A DNA stretch of 64,000 nucleotides from Pterois miles (GCA_947000775.1 CAMQGK010000607.1:15001-79000), one strand, 5' to 3'. Shown: positions 9,765 to 20,064, counted from the first letter of the stretch. Numbers and translations: made by a program. The notes: generated by a model not told the origin, from the letters alone.

Positions 9765-11313
9765 TGTAGTGGCTGAAAAGTGATCCTAAATAGAAAGGTA
9801 TTCTTGCTTTAGATTACAAAGTTAATGACACATAAAAAAGGAAAGAAAATGAATACATAAAATAATAAAGCCCTGAGAAACTTAAAGTAGCCAAACAAAT
9901 ATCTTATCTTATCTTAAACAATTTGACTTGGGGTTTTAAGTGCCTGCATTGCTGCTTTTGGAAATTTTGATATTTCCAGAAGGCCTTTTGTTTTGTTTCA
10001 AACTGTACCCTGATTTCAAGTGATCAGACCTTCATTGCCATCACAAGCATCAAGATTGTCAGCAGTCCAGAGCCATTTGCAGTGAATGACAATATGTCGA
10101 ACATGCTTAGAGTTGTCTGTGAAAAGGCTGCTTCCTTCACTTTCTCCCAACATTGTTATGCTCCTTTGTGTTGAGACATTAATCTCAATGAATGCAGTAG
10201 ATTAATTTATAGTAAATACTGTATGTCTACTTGTGTGTGCTTTTTGGGCTCTAAGCTGAATTTAGATGTCTTCAGTAACAAAACATTTAAATTTCTGTTT
10301 TCTTTGTCATTGTAATTTGATTCTTTAAATTCTGTGTAGCTCAAACCACAAGGTAGCAGTTTCTAGTTTCTAGGCTAAAATAATAAAATGGCACTTCAGT
10401 ACACTTCACTATTTCTAAACTGGGAAACAATAAAGTCAATATAAGTCATTTTAAAGCCTTTGGTTTGCAAAATGTTCATGCTCAAAAGATCATGCTTCAA
10501 AATCCTTCAAAGAATTCAATTTTATTTCATTCAATTTAGCGATAGTATTTTGCCATTCATTAAGTTATTCATTGAGATTTTGTGTGTCATTATATGGCAA
10601 AAATTAAAACATTTACCTTCATTACCTTCTTTTATCTCTCTGGCAACGTTGATTGACCGATTTTTAAATCCAAATTACAGTCTTCCGTTGTCTTTCATTG
10701 TCACTTAAAGATGTTTTTGCTAGGCATTGAGGAATCTCATTAACCTTTGGTGGCTTTGTATTTTCTAAACTGTGGTCTTGGCACTGCTGACAAAGGGTTT
10801 GATAAGCTCTTTTCAAAGCCTGTTGAGTGTCAAGCTATTTTTGTAAAATTTGCATTCTGATGAGATCTGACGCTTTGTTTTTTCTTTTTTTTGTGTATAT
10901 TTTCATTGTGTTTCTATTTGCACACATTAGTTTGTCTTTCAAAACTGGACATCTGGGAATGGCATCTGGAATGTACGAACCCAAAATCACCAAAGTTCAG
11001 GCATTTTAAATCTCAGAGTTAGTCTGAGGAGAATATCAGTCAAGGACTGTGTTTTGGACTTTAGAGAAACAGATAAGAGATGAGTTGTTGGGGAGCTTGA
11101 TATGTGCCTCAGTTTCAGTCGCTGTGAAGTGTTGTGAGTAACATGATGTAACATGGATCCAAGCACCAACTCAGACATTCAGAGCTGTAACTAACTCGTA
11201 TTCTGGATCCTCATACAGTGACTAGCTGGCCAGTGAAAAGCATGAAAGAAGCTGACATTTTGGAAGAGTTACCTATAGTCAAAGGTATTTTTAAGAGGCA
11301 GTTTGTGCCTTAT
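9765..11313. other. No recognisable feature
   Basis: About 1.5 kb of AT-rich sequence with TTATC and AAATG runs. Short open frames lack any recognisable domain; no RNA gene or mobile-element end is seen. Confidence 0.5.
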
Positions 11314-11564
11314 ATTGTCCTATATTTCTGTGAAGGTTCTCATTCATCCAGGTCATATTCATTCTGGCAAAAGTTGAATTGAAGGCAACTGGACTTAGAT
11401 TTGTCCCTGAAGACGTTTCACCCCTTATCCAAGTGGCTTCATCAGTTCGAACGCTGCAGTCTGACTAGTCCCCACTAGTCTGACAAACAGTGGAGTAAAA
11501 CTCAGGTTTTTAACCTCTGTGGAAGTGTCCGCCCCTTATTCTCCTAAGACAATTGTCCTATATT
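11314..11564 (-). mobile_element. 225-bp non-autonomous Penelope-type hammerhead element with 13-bp TSD
   Basis: The 13-mer ATTGTCCTATATT occurs at 11314-11326 and again at 11552-11564, bracketing a 225-bp element (11327-11551). The element begins TCTGTGAAGGTTCTCATTC, contains a hammerhead core on the - strand and has an ACTAGTC-CC-ACTAGTC-like small palindrome near 11463-11481. It is the same family as the element in the LINE at 15226-15472, which also has a 13-bp duplication. No coding sequence is present, so an autonomous Penelope-like element probably supplied the enzyme. Confidence 0.75.
11412..11445 (-). ncRNA. Minimal hammerhead ribozyme signature
   Basis: On the - strand: CTGATGA (complement of 11439-11445), stem II built from GCC and CTT pairing with AAG and GGT around GGAT, then GAAA and CGTC (complement of 11412-11419). 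All core boxes are intact; stem II carries an A-G mismatch and a G-T pair. Stem III is minimal, so a dimer would be needed for folding. Confidence 0.65.
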
Positions 11565-12406
11565 GGTGATCAGTGCAAACTTCTATCCCCTTGTGAAAAC
11601 ATGCTTGAGCACTTGCCTCTGTTCACTGTTGCCAACTGTTCACCTGCCCTAAAAGGACGTTCATGTGAGTGTGTCATCAGCAGTTTACATTTGTAATAAA
11701 CAGAGACTTGTTGCCTCTCTACATCATTGTGTATTATATTTATGTGTGCAACGTTGCATGCCTCAAAAGTGTTTTCATTGCTGACCTACTATACCCTAAT
11801 AAAAGCGCTCGCCATCCTCTCATGATTACCACTCATCACCGGCACAGCGTGATCCCTTCCTGGTCTGCTTTATTTACTCCAATCCCATTGGATGATTACA
11901 GCTGAGTGCCTCCTGCTTTGTCTGTGTGGTTATCAAGCACAAGCCATATTGACAGGGCAAACAACAAACATTGTTTGTTGGGTTTTTTTTGGCTATTTAC
12001 CCAAAAGCAAAAATTAAGAAAAAAAATTACAAAACTATTTTATCCTTTTGTCAAGTTAATTTCTCTTTCTGAGTGTAGCTGTCAAGACACCATAAAAATA
12101 GTACAGTTTAGTGTTATGAATGTGATTGGTGGGCTGGCAAGGTGGTGACTTGCATATATAATTTAGCCTGAGGAAAGACACTACCTTTTCCAGCCATTTA
12201 GGAGACACTATCCAGAGAGACTGTGAATAAGCTTGAATTCTATCAGTAACTTCTCAAGCCTCAAACAGAGTTGCAATGACTGAGTTCAGGCAGCAGAGGG
12301 AATATGATTAGGAAGAGGCAGATACAAAGACAACACAGTCAGAGAAGAGGAGAGGAAAGCTTCACAGACTTTTGGTAGATGAACTTGCATTAATCTCCTT
12401 TCTCGT
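11565..12406. other. No recognisable feature
   Basis: AT-rich sequence with short frames and no domain, repeat structure or RNA signature that I recognise. Confidence 0.5.
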
Positions 12407-12535
12407 CTTTAGACCACTCAAAGCACTTTACATTACATGTCAGCATTCACACACTGATAGCAGAGGCTGCCATGCAAGGTGCCAACCTGCCCATCAGAAT
12501 GTCATCTAAATACTCATCACACACTGATGGCAGTT
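12407..12535 (-). mobile_element. Truncated tRNA-derived SINE fragment (family C)
   Basis: The ACCACTCAAAGC-CTTTACATTACATGTCA and ACACACTGATGGCAG blocks match the body of the longer copy at 56195-56515. The tRNA-like head is missing, so only the 3' part is present. A T-rich run follows at 12534-12567. Confidence 0.6.
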
Positions 12536-12647
12536 TTTTTTTTATTTTTTATTTTTATTTTTTTTTCTAGTCCCAGGTTTAAATCCAAGACAACCCCCCG
12601 TTTGTCACAACCTCAATCTTATACTGGCAATGCAGTTGCTAGAAAAA

Positions 12648-12850
12648 AAAATGTTGGCACGGTACGTCTGTATGTTTCTGCAAACCATTCATACATTGAA
12701 TGTTGATGTTTCTCAACCAAAACTACATTTCATAAATATATTTCATGGCATCCTTGTATCACTCTTGCAGAAACGTACAGTGCCACATTGTTAACGTGAA
12801 ATGACAGGTTAGGTTTAGGCAACAAAACTACTGGTAAAGGTTTGAAAAAA
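12648..12850. repeat. Imperfect hairpin repeat (MITE-like)
   Basis: GTTGGCACGGTACG...TTTCTGCAA at about 12652-12682 is matched in inverted form by TTGCAGAAACGTACAGTGCC at about 12768-12790, with a 4-nt gap. It is followed by GGTTAGGTTTAGGCAAC, also found near 39145, indicating a dispersed family. No transposase or clear target duplication is seen. Confidence 0.4.
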
Positions 12851-13030
12851 ACATCATGGTTTGTGTTTGTGTTTGTTGTTGCAGATTTGTCAGTTGCACA
12901 TCTATGATGTGAATCTCCCGTTCCACCACATCCCAAAGGTGCTCTAGTTGACTGAGGTCTGGTGATTGTGGAGGCCATTGGAGTACAGTGAACTCACTGT
13001 CATGTTCAAGAAACCAGTTTGAGTTGATAT

Positions 13031-13903
13031 TAGTGATGGAAATTCCGGGTCTTTTTAGAGAACCGGCTCTTTCGGCTCGGCTCACTAATAAGAGCCGGCT
13101 CTTTCGGCTCCCAAACGGCTCTTCAGGTTATTTTGTTGCTTTAATTAATTTATTATCAACAGCAATATAAAATTATGCATAAAATGAATTACTAATGTAA
13201 TTGTTATGTTAGCTGCATTATCAGTAACACAGCAAACCACTCTTTGGCCTCTTTGAGCAGCTCTTCTGCTCAGTTCTCAGAAGTGAGTCTGTCGCTGAAC
13301 TCAAAACCATCCAGAGGACAGACCACCATTTCATAATTTTCAATAAAGTGACACGTAACTGACAAGAAGGATGCTGCTGTGGATTTTTTATCCCTCTCTT
13401 GCAGTGGATGCAAGTTCTCTGTCATATAGGCCTGGGATGATTTTTGTTTTCCTGCTTGGAATTGCAGACGTAGGATTCAGTGCATGAATAAACTTCCTGA
13501 ATACTTTATCATCGACAGCTGAAAATGGATGGAAATCAAGTGCAATCATTTTTGCCAGTTCTTCATCAACTGAGTTATGTCTTGCTGGGGTCACAGACTT
13601 CTGCACAAACTGTCTCATAGAGCTCTGGTTTGGTTTAAGTGGTGTACAGCATGATGCTGTAGATACTGCAGCAGCAGCAGCAACAGTTGCAGTAGACACA
13701 CTGGCACCTTCATCAATATCACACTCAACTGACTGTTCTTGGTTGGTGGACTGTTCTCAGGTTGTTTGTGGCTCTATATGACATTGCTGCAGACTCTACA
13801 CACTGCCTTTGGATTATCAATAAAATTGAAATGGTCCTGGAGTCACTCATTTTCTTTACTATACCTTCCTAATATGTCGATGTTGTCTCTTCTTGTTGCC
13901 CCT

Positions 13904-13956
<53 letters not shown>

Positions 13957-14181
13957 CGTGCTACTGCTGCTGCTAGTGTAACTATCGCCCCTCCCCTCTG
14001 CTCAGCGCAAACACAAGGCTCAAACACATATTGACCAATCACGTGTGGCGTGAAGAGAAAAAAAAAAAGTGAGAGAGAGAGAGAGAAAAAAAACACAGCT
14101 CCCAATAAGGAGCCGGCTCCCATCGTTCACTTCAAAGAGCCGGCTCTAAGAGGCGTTTCGTTCCCGACCGACCCATCACTA
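13031..14181 (-). mobile_element. hAT DNA transposon inserted in the Tc1 element
   Basis: The octamer GTTGATAT occurs at 13023-13030 and 14182-14189, the 8-bp duplication typical of hAT. The ends are TAGTGATGG and its inverse CCATCACTA. Subterminal AGAGCCGGCTCTTT-type palindromes lie near both ends (13090-13125 and 14108-14150). Inside are a broken transposase, a (TC)n run at 13907-13953 and a GA-rich stretch at 14066-14085. At 1151 bp it is far shorter than an autonomous hAT element, so it is internally deleted. Confidence 0.9.
13388..13860 (-). pseudogene. hAT transposase N-terminal relic (BED finger and linker)
   Basis: Reading the - strand from about 13860, DHFNF and KAVCRVCS recall the BED zinc finger (aromatic-HF then C-x2-C), with stops and frame breaks before and after. 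A 103-codon open frame (13699-13388) then carries SSMRQFVQKSVTPARHNSVDEELAKMIA and HPFSAVDDKVFRKFIHALNP, the linker typical of hAT/ZBED-like transposases. The catalytic RNase H-like and dimerisation domains are absent. Ala-rich start (TVAAAAAVSTAS) comes from a GCA/GCT repeat. Confidence 0.75.
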
Positions 14182-15274
14182 GTTGATATGAGTCCATCCA
14201 TTTATGTAGTCATAAAGGGATGGACATGGTCAGCAACAATACTCAGGTAGGCTGCGACATTTAAACAATGCACAATTGGTACTAAGGGGTCCAAATGTGC
14301 CAAGAAAATATCCCCCAAACCATTACACCACAACCATCAACCTGAACCATTGATAGAAGGCAGGATGGATCCATGCTTTCATGTTGTTTAAGCCAAATTC
14401 TGACCCTGCCATCTGAATGGTGCACCTTTAATCGAGACTCATCAGACCAGGCAATGTTTTTCCAATCTTCTGTTGTCCAGTTTTGGTGAGCCTGTGTGAA
14501 TTGTAATCTCAGTTTCCTGTTCTGAGCTGACAGGAGTGGCACCCGGTGTGGTCTTCTGCTGCTGTAGCCCATCGTCTTCAAGGTTCCATGTGTTGTGCGT
14601 TCAGAGATGGTGTTCTGCGTTCCTTGGTTGTAACAAGTGGTTATTTGAGTTACTGTTGCCTTTCTATCATCTCGAACCAGTCTGCCCATTCTCCTCTGAC
14701 CTCTCACATCAACAAGGCTTTTTCGTCCACACAACTGCCGCTCACTGGATATTTTTTTTTCGGACCATTCTCTGTAAACCCTAGACATGGTTGTGGGTGA
14801 AACTCCCAGTAGATCAGCAGTTTCTGAAATACTCAGACCAGTCCATCTGGCACCGACAACCATTTGAACAGGTTTGAACTACATGCCTAAATATATTGAG
14901 TTGCGGCCATGTGATTGGCTGATTAGCTATGTGTGTTAGCAAGCAATTGAACAGGTGTACCTAATTATGTGGCTGGTGAGGTGAGTGTATATGTACCTCT
15001 GACCCTTGTGGGATGGTATCTATGTCATCCTCAAGCTCAGGTCCTCTACCAGAGTCCTGGGAGTTTGAGGGTTTGGCACAGTATCTTAGCTGTTCCTAGG
15101 ACTGCACTCTCCTGGACTGAGGCTTCAGATGTTGTTCCTAGGATCTGTTGGAGCCACTCTCCCATTTTGGGGTTGACTGCCCTGAGCACTCCCACTACCA
15201 GGGGGCCGATCCTTGCCTTAACCTTTCTGGCAACAATTGAATCAAAGGCAACTAGACTTAGATTTGTCTCTGAA

Positions 15275-15308
15275 GACGTTTTGCCCCTTATCCAAGTGGC
15301 TTCATCAG
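15275..15308 (-). ncRNA. Hammerhead motif, left arm, damaged core
   Basis: CTGATGA on the - strand (complement of 15302-15308) and CGTC are intact, but the GAAA box reads AAAA (complement of the T run near 15279-15282), so the invariant G of the core is changed. Such a change is expected to abolish cleavage. Confidence 0.6.
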
Positions 15309-15351
15309 TTCGAACGCTACAGTGGGGACTAGTCAGACTGTAGTGTTCAAA

Positions 15352-15385
15352 CTGATGAAGCCATTTGGATAAGGGGCGAAACGTC
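15352..15385 (+). ncRNA. Hammerhead motif, right arm, intact core
   Basis: CTGATGA (15352-15358), stem II from GCC and TTT/GGAT/AAG then GGC, GAAA (15378-15381) and CGTC (15382-15385). All core boxes are present. It lies opposite the damaged left-arm copy, so a read-through transcript could pair the two arms instead of folding the ribozyme. Confidence 0.65.
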
Positions 15386-17278
15386 TTCAGAGACAAATCT
15401 AAGTCCAGTTGCCTTCGATTCAATGGTTGCCAGAATGAATATGACCTGGATGAATGAGAACATTCACAGACTTTGCCTTAACCTTCCACATCTGTTCATC
15501 TTTCAAGTCTTGGTACTTTTCAACTTTTACGTGTTCCTTCTTTCTGATGTTGGCATCTGCTGGTATTGCCACATCTATCACCACTGCCCTCTTCTGCTCT
15601 TTGTCCACCACCGCTATGTCCAGTTGGTTAGCCAGGAGCTCTTTTTCAGTCTGGAAGCTGAAGTTCCACAGAACCTTGGCCCTGTTGTTCTCAGCCACCT
15701 TCTGTGGCATGGCCCATAGGGATTGGGATTTGAGTACTTCTATTTCATACTGGTAACTGATGTTCCTGTGTATACTATTCCAGCCACTTGGTTGTGCCTC
15801 TCTATGTACGCTTATCCATTTAGCATCTTACACCCTGTTACTATCTGCTGAACTATCTCAAGGGCTCTGGTAGATTCTGGCCTCTATGCCTCTAGTACTT
15901 AGGGCCTATTCTTGTGCTGTCATGATTAGTGCCTCTGTGCTGTCTGTCAGTCTAGCATTTTCCAGGTTTTCTTGATATCAGCCACTTCTTTGATTTGACG
16001 GTGGTACATAAAATGTACGGGCTTGTCCCTCCAGGTTGTCTGGTCCTCCTCCTCTGCATTCGCATTGTGTTTCTGCTGCCTGAGACATTTCCTTAGCAGT
16101 TCATCCTTTGGGTCCATTGTCTTGATGTATTTTTGGATTTTCTATGTTTCATCCAGGACCGTGGCCTTGTGATCCCAGAAGGGTATCTGATGACTGGTAG
16201 TGCATACATGTTGATGGCTCGGACTTTGTTTTTATCATTCAGTTGATTTTTCAGGACTTGCCTTAATCTGGAGGTATTTGGATGTGGTTAACGTCCTTGT
16301 GGCCTCCTCGTGGTTTCCATTAGCCTGTGATATACCAAGGTAATTGTAGCTGTCTTGGATATCACCTATGTTGCCCTCTTATAGGTTAACCCCTTCAGTT
16401 CTGATGACTCTCTTTGAGACCATCCGGCTACACTTGTCCAATCTGAATGACATCCCTATGTCATTGCTGTAGATCCTGGTGGTGTGGATCAGCGAGTCTA
16501 TTTCTCACTTATTCCTGGCATACAGGTTGATGTCATCCATATAGAGCAGGTGGCTGATTGTTGCCCCACTAAGGAATCGGTACTCGTAGCCAGTCTTTGT
16601 GATGATCTGACTGAGAGGGTTCAGGCCTATGCAGAACAGCAGTGCTGATAATGCATCTCCTTGGAATATGCCTTACTTGATGTTGACTTGGGTAATCGGC
16701 TTTGAGGTTGCCTGTAGGGTTCTCTTCCACATTCCCATCGAGATCTGAATGAAGTAGACCATGACCTGGTGGACTGGATTATGGACTACCTCACCAGCAG
16801 ACCACAGTATGTCAGACTGCAGGGCAGCCTGTCTGACGTGCTGGTGGGCAACACCGGTGCTCCCCAGGGAACTGTGCTGTCACCGTTCCTGTTCACCACC
16901 TACACCTCCGACTTCTGCTTCAACTCCCAACATGCCACCTGCAGAAGTTCTCCGATGACTCCTACATCATCGGCTGCATCACAGATGACAACGAGGAGGA
17001 GTACAGGACCCTGGTGGAGAACTTTGTGAGGTGGTACGACATCAACCACCTCCAGCTCAATATTGGTAAGACCAAAGAGCTGGTGGTGGATTTCCGGAGG
17101 AGGAGGAAGAGTTCCCCTACTCCCATCACCATCCGTGGGGAGGAAGTGGAGGTGGTGGACAACTACAAGTTCCTGGGAGTTCACTTAAACAATAAAGTGG
17201 ACTGCTCCAACAACTCCGAGGCCTGTACAGGAAGGGACAGAGCAAACTATTCTTCCTGAGGAGGCTGAGGACCTTCAA

Positions 17279-17411
17279 CGTGTGCAACAGGCTACTCCAG
17301 ATGTTTTACCAGTCTGTAGTAGCAGCAGCAGTAGTAGTAGTAGTAGTAGTAGCAGTAGTAGTAGTAGTACATGTGCAACAGGCTACTTCAGATGTTTTAC
17401 CAGTCTGTAGT
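17279..17411 (+). repeat. Trinucleotide expansion flanked by a duplicated LINE segment
   Basis: TGTGCAACAGGCTACT...CAGTCTGTAGTAG occurs at 17280-17321 and again at 17371-17412, with a GTA/GCA-rich trinucleotide tract between. The expansion probably grew from the terminal GTAGTAG and the flanking copy arose by slippage. Confidence 0.85.
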
Positions 17412-17806
17412 AGCCAGCTTTCTGTTCTTTGCCATGGTATGTTGGGGGGGGGGCGGCATCAGCACCAGGGATGCCACCAAACTGAACAAACAGGTGAGGA
17501 GGGCTGGGTCTGTGGTTGGATGTGAGCTGGACAGTCTGGAGGTGGTGGCAGAGGGGAGGACCAGGAGGAGAACCCCTCCCACTCCCTCTATGACCAACTG
17601 GTCCAGATGAGGAGTACATTCAGCCAGAGACCGATCCCCCCTCGGCCCACTACAAACCGTCTGGGTCAGTCCTTTCTGTTGGTGGCCATCAGGCTCCAGA
17701 ACCAAGGTCTGAACCAGAACCAAGGTCTGACCCCCATGTGACTCTGATCATTTGCTCCATATTTATTCCTGGACCAAATGTATATAATTACATATAATTA
17801 TATAAT

Positions 17807-17808
<2 letters not shown>

Positions 17809-17861
<53 letters not shown>
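17809..17861 (+). repeat. (AT)n microsatellite
   Basis: About 25 AT units in the 3' part of the L2-like LINE. Confidence 0.9.
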
Positions 17862-17865
<4 letters not shown>

Positions 17866-18094
17866 CTATGCATATACAATACCCACCACCTGCTGCACTT
17901 TACTTATTACTGTTCTACTATTATTTTATTGCCAATTTCCTTCATTGCACCTTCTTTTCCTTCATCAAAATCTGGTTATTACCAAAAACTCACCACAAGA
18001 AACACTTTACTATATATACTGTTATACTGTATGAGCAAAGTAAACTTTTTCATGACTGTTCTGTCCAATGAAAACCAAAAAGTCATAGATAGGC

Positions 18095-18180
18095 GTGATA
18101 AGATAAGATATTCCTTTATTGGTCCCACAATGGAGAAATTCACACGTTACAGCAGCAAAGTGGATAGTGCAATAATCACA
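18095..18180 (-). mobile_element. L2-like LINE 3' tail, inverted
   Basis: GATAAGATAAGATATTCCTTT followed by ATTGGTCCCAC and ending near GGATAGTGCAATAA is the reverse complement of the 3' end of the LINE at 43370-43956. Only the tail is present. Confidence 0.7.
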
Positions 18181-18557
18181 TGAACCCTGATAGCCTCTGT
18201 CTTCCCTCAACAGCTGCTCCATTGGAGTATGCAGGTTGAATCTCTGAGGGATTCACACTGCCCTGCTGATGAATAAAGAACCCATTCACAGCATACATAT
18301 TCACCCTGCTTCTTCCCTGAGCTCTTTGCAGTGAAACCTTTTGTAGTGTAGACAAGACTTTTCTGTTACCAGCGAGCAGAGATGCAGGTGGGTCTCTGAG
18401 GATTTAAATAAAGATAAGTTGAATCAAAATCTACTCCAGCCAGTGGGTTGTATAGCCTCAGGCTCAGTCCTGCAGGGATTTACAGTGTGTGTTTCCTGGT
18501 GGAACCCGTCATGTTGCATGATTGAAGTCCTATACCTGTGTTGAGACTCCCAAGAGA
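18181..18557. other. No recognisable feature
   Basis: Non-repetitive sequence with no domain or RNA signature that I recognise. Confidence 0.45.
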
Positions 18558-18558
18558 C

Positions 18559-18627
<69 letters not shown>
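18558..18627 (+). repeat. (TG)n(AG)n compound microsatellite
   Basis: About 22 TG units followed by about 13 AG units. Confidence 0.95.
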
Positions 18628-18629
18628 TT

Positions 18630-19380
18630 GAGGCCAAGGAAATTACATTTTAAGAAAAAAAATGGCTGATGTTGATTTAACAGGATTCTTGTTTTTCCCT
18701 GCAAACAGTAAACGATAAACATCCAGTCAATATTCAAATGAGGGACTCGCCTTTGCTCTATTAAAATTTAATAAACAAACAAACACTTTGGGACCTACAA
18801 ACAAATTTGGTGGAAACAATGGTTTGACTACTTGCACATGCTTGAGTGTGTCTCAGTATTTACATACTGCATATAAATAACACAAAACTGTGACTTGCTT
18901 CATTTCATACTTTAGCATGCAACAAGCTGGTACCTGTAAAACTGAATCTTTCTAGACCTGAACAACATTAATTATATTCAAAGATATATGGATTACTTGT
19001 ATTAGCTTATGGTAATACTAAAGATGTAACTGTGGTCCATTTGTTTTTACTTAGTTACTCAGAATATAAAGACCATAATAACGATGAATGGCCATACTCT
19101 GAGCTAGAAACCACCACACAGTAACTCGTGTAAAGAATATTTGAGGATATAGAAGCTATAGAAGCATTTGAACACACTGCATTACATACTAAAAACCTAA
19201 TTCGTTCAATCCTGTGACATTTTTATTTGCAGAATGTGTAAAGAGTCTTTCTCTTCCAAATGATCTGAAACTGGTGCAAAGTTCACTTAAAAATAAAAAA
19301 AACTCATCAAGTTTGTGAGTTCAAACTTTGTACCCTTCAGCATGGACCATTAAAGTTTAATACACACACACAAATATGTT
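18630..19380. other. No recognisable feature
   Basis: AT-rich, unique-looking sequence. A short CAAACAAACAAACA run lies at about 18772. No gene evidence. Confidence 0.45.
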
Positions 19381-19383
19381 TCC

Positions 19384-19590
19384 ATGACTTTTGAGGACAT
19401 TACATTGACTTACATTCATTTCCAGGAGACTAACTCTAAACCTAAACCTAACCTTGCCCTAACCCTAAATCAAGTCCTCATCCTAAAATATTATGTTTTA
19501 CATTATGGAGACGTTCATTTTGTCACCAAAGGGAAGGAAAGTCCTCACAATGTGACTGTCAACAGATTCATGTCCCCACAACATGTAGTA

Positions 19591-19622
<32 letters not shown>

Positions 19623-19680
19623 CCACACTAGACCGCAGTCTAGTGTGGATGTGTGTGTGTCTGTAACCCTAACCCTGGAG
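19384..19680. repeat. Dispersed repeat with telomere-like CTAACC patch and CA-repeat hairpin
   Basis: Begins near TTGAGGACATTACATTG, contains CCTAAACCTAACC-type repeats (19438-19470), then an (AC)n run leading into a perfect inverted repeat: 19611-19633 and 19638-19660 (23 bp each, CGCA loop). The first part resembles a dispersed fish repeat in which CTAACC units occur; it is not a chromosome end. Confidence 0.6.
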
Positions 19681-19854
19681 GACCCATCCACAGGGCTCCT
19701 GTGTCCGTGGGCCTCCCACCCTAAACCCCCGCAGAGTCGCATTTTCCTCTGAATCTCACATCTCGTCTGGATGAGCAGGAGGATACAAACATACAGTTGA
19801 CCCAAGTTGTTCACAGTGTTGTCATCTTCAGTCTGAAAACCTGCCATTATCCTC

Positions 19855-20050
19855 TCTTTCTCTCTCTCTCTCTCTCTATTCTTGCTCTCCTTGTCCCTGC
19901 TCACTGTCCCTGTACCTTTCCTTCCGGCTGTCCCCTTTACCTGTTCCTCAGTTTATGGCAGACAGCCTTCCCCTGTCCCTGTACTTGCCCCATGTCACTG
20001 TACCTGCACCTGTCCCTTTACCTGTCTGTTGTCCCTGTCTCTGTCTGGAC
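19855..20050 (+). repeat. TC-rich and CCTGTCCCTGTAC low-complexity stretch
   Basis: A (TC)n run (about 19856-19877) is followed by loosely repeated CCTGTCCC and CTGTACCT words to about 20050. Confidence 0.7.
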
Positions 20051-20064
20051 CAGATGCTGTATGC

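Larger units (their letters stand above)
12882..14863 (-). pseudogene. Tc1 transposase pseudogene
   Basis: An open frame of 193 codons (14863 to 14282) holds the helix-turn-helix part (SISETADLLGVSPTTMSRVY), a second DNA-binding part (GRKSLVDVRGQRRMGRLV) and the first catalytic Asp in WSDES (complement of 14435-14449). The frame stops at TP near 14282 and coding similarity continues in fragments to about 14190. After the hAT insertion it resumes with FLEHDSEFTVLQWPPQSPDL and EHLWDVVEREIHI (13020-12882). The region around the second catalytic Asp is missing and the last ~30 residues are lost. Cut-and-paste transposase of the Tc1/mariner DDE family; certainly inactive. Confidence 0.9.
12882..14992 (-). 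mobile_element. Tc1-type DNA transposon, split by a hAT element
   Basis: The - strand encodes a Tc1-family transposase in two parts around the hAT insertion. At the right side the sequence runs through ACAGGTGTACCTAATTATGT and ends GGTGAGTGTATA (about 14992), which corresponds to a Tc1 terminal inverted repeat. The left terminus is gone: coding similarity stops at about 12882 and unrelated repeat begins. The element is therefore immobile. Confidence 0.85.
15213..15485. mobile_element. Fold-back Penelope-type hammerhead element with 13-bp TSD
   Basis: The 13-mer TTGCCTTAACCTT at 15213-15225 is repeated exactly at 15473-15485 and brackets 247 bp (15226-15472). Removing it rejoins the LINE endonuclease coding region (WKVKA repeats on both sides as the duplicated site). 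The element is mostly an inverted repeat: left arm about 15227-15323, right arm about 15337-15433, with a 13-nt centre. Each arm carries a hammerhead motif. The right end (AATGAGAACATTCACAGA) matches the left end of the 11327 element in inverse, so this is the same family with a fold-back addition. Confidence 0.85.
15046..16740 (-). mobile_element. LINE with restriction-like endonuclease C-terminus (R4/Rex6-like), 5'-truncated and interrupted
   Basis: On the - strand from 16740 the coding remnant reads GIFQGDALSALLFCIGLNPL, then LLYMDD (catalytic Asp pair, complement of 16532-16543), later a Lys-rich thumb region with stops, and near 15710-15420 the restriction-like endonuclease region (LDIAVVDKEQ... 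then VVIDVAIP, with the two acidic positions of the PD-(D/E)XK type). It ends KMGEWLQQILGTTSE...LPGLW and a stop at 15046. The frame is broken by several stops and by the hammerhead element at 15226-15472. This class of LINE inserts with a C-terminal restriction-like endonuclease instead of an APE domain. The upstream part is missing; an L2-like LINE abuts at 16742. Confidence 0.75.
16745..18094 (+). mobile_element. L2-like LINE fragment (reverse transcriptase to 3' region)
   Basis: The frame reads DWIMDYLTSRPQYVRLQGSL, GNTGAPQGTVLSPFL (finger/palm blocks), then in another frame FSDDS (16948-16962, catalytic Asp pair), HLQLNIGKTKELVVDFRR, YKFLGVHLNNK, and later CNRLLQMFYQSVVA, MVCWGGG and AGSVVGCELDSLEVVAEGRT. 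This order is that of L2/CR1-type LINE ORF2. Frameshifts occur around 16925 and 17215 and an internal duplication at 17280-17410 adds further damage. The 3' part is AT-rich with an (AT)n run at 17809-17861. No upstream APE endonuclease is present. Confidence 0.8.

Noticed and set aside
14282..14863. Intact transposase gene
   Set aside because: The 193-codon frame is only the N-terminal half of a Tc1 transposase; the rest is split and deleted.
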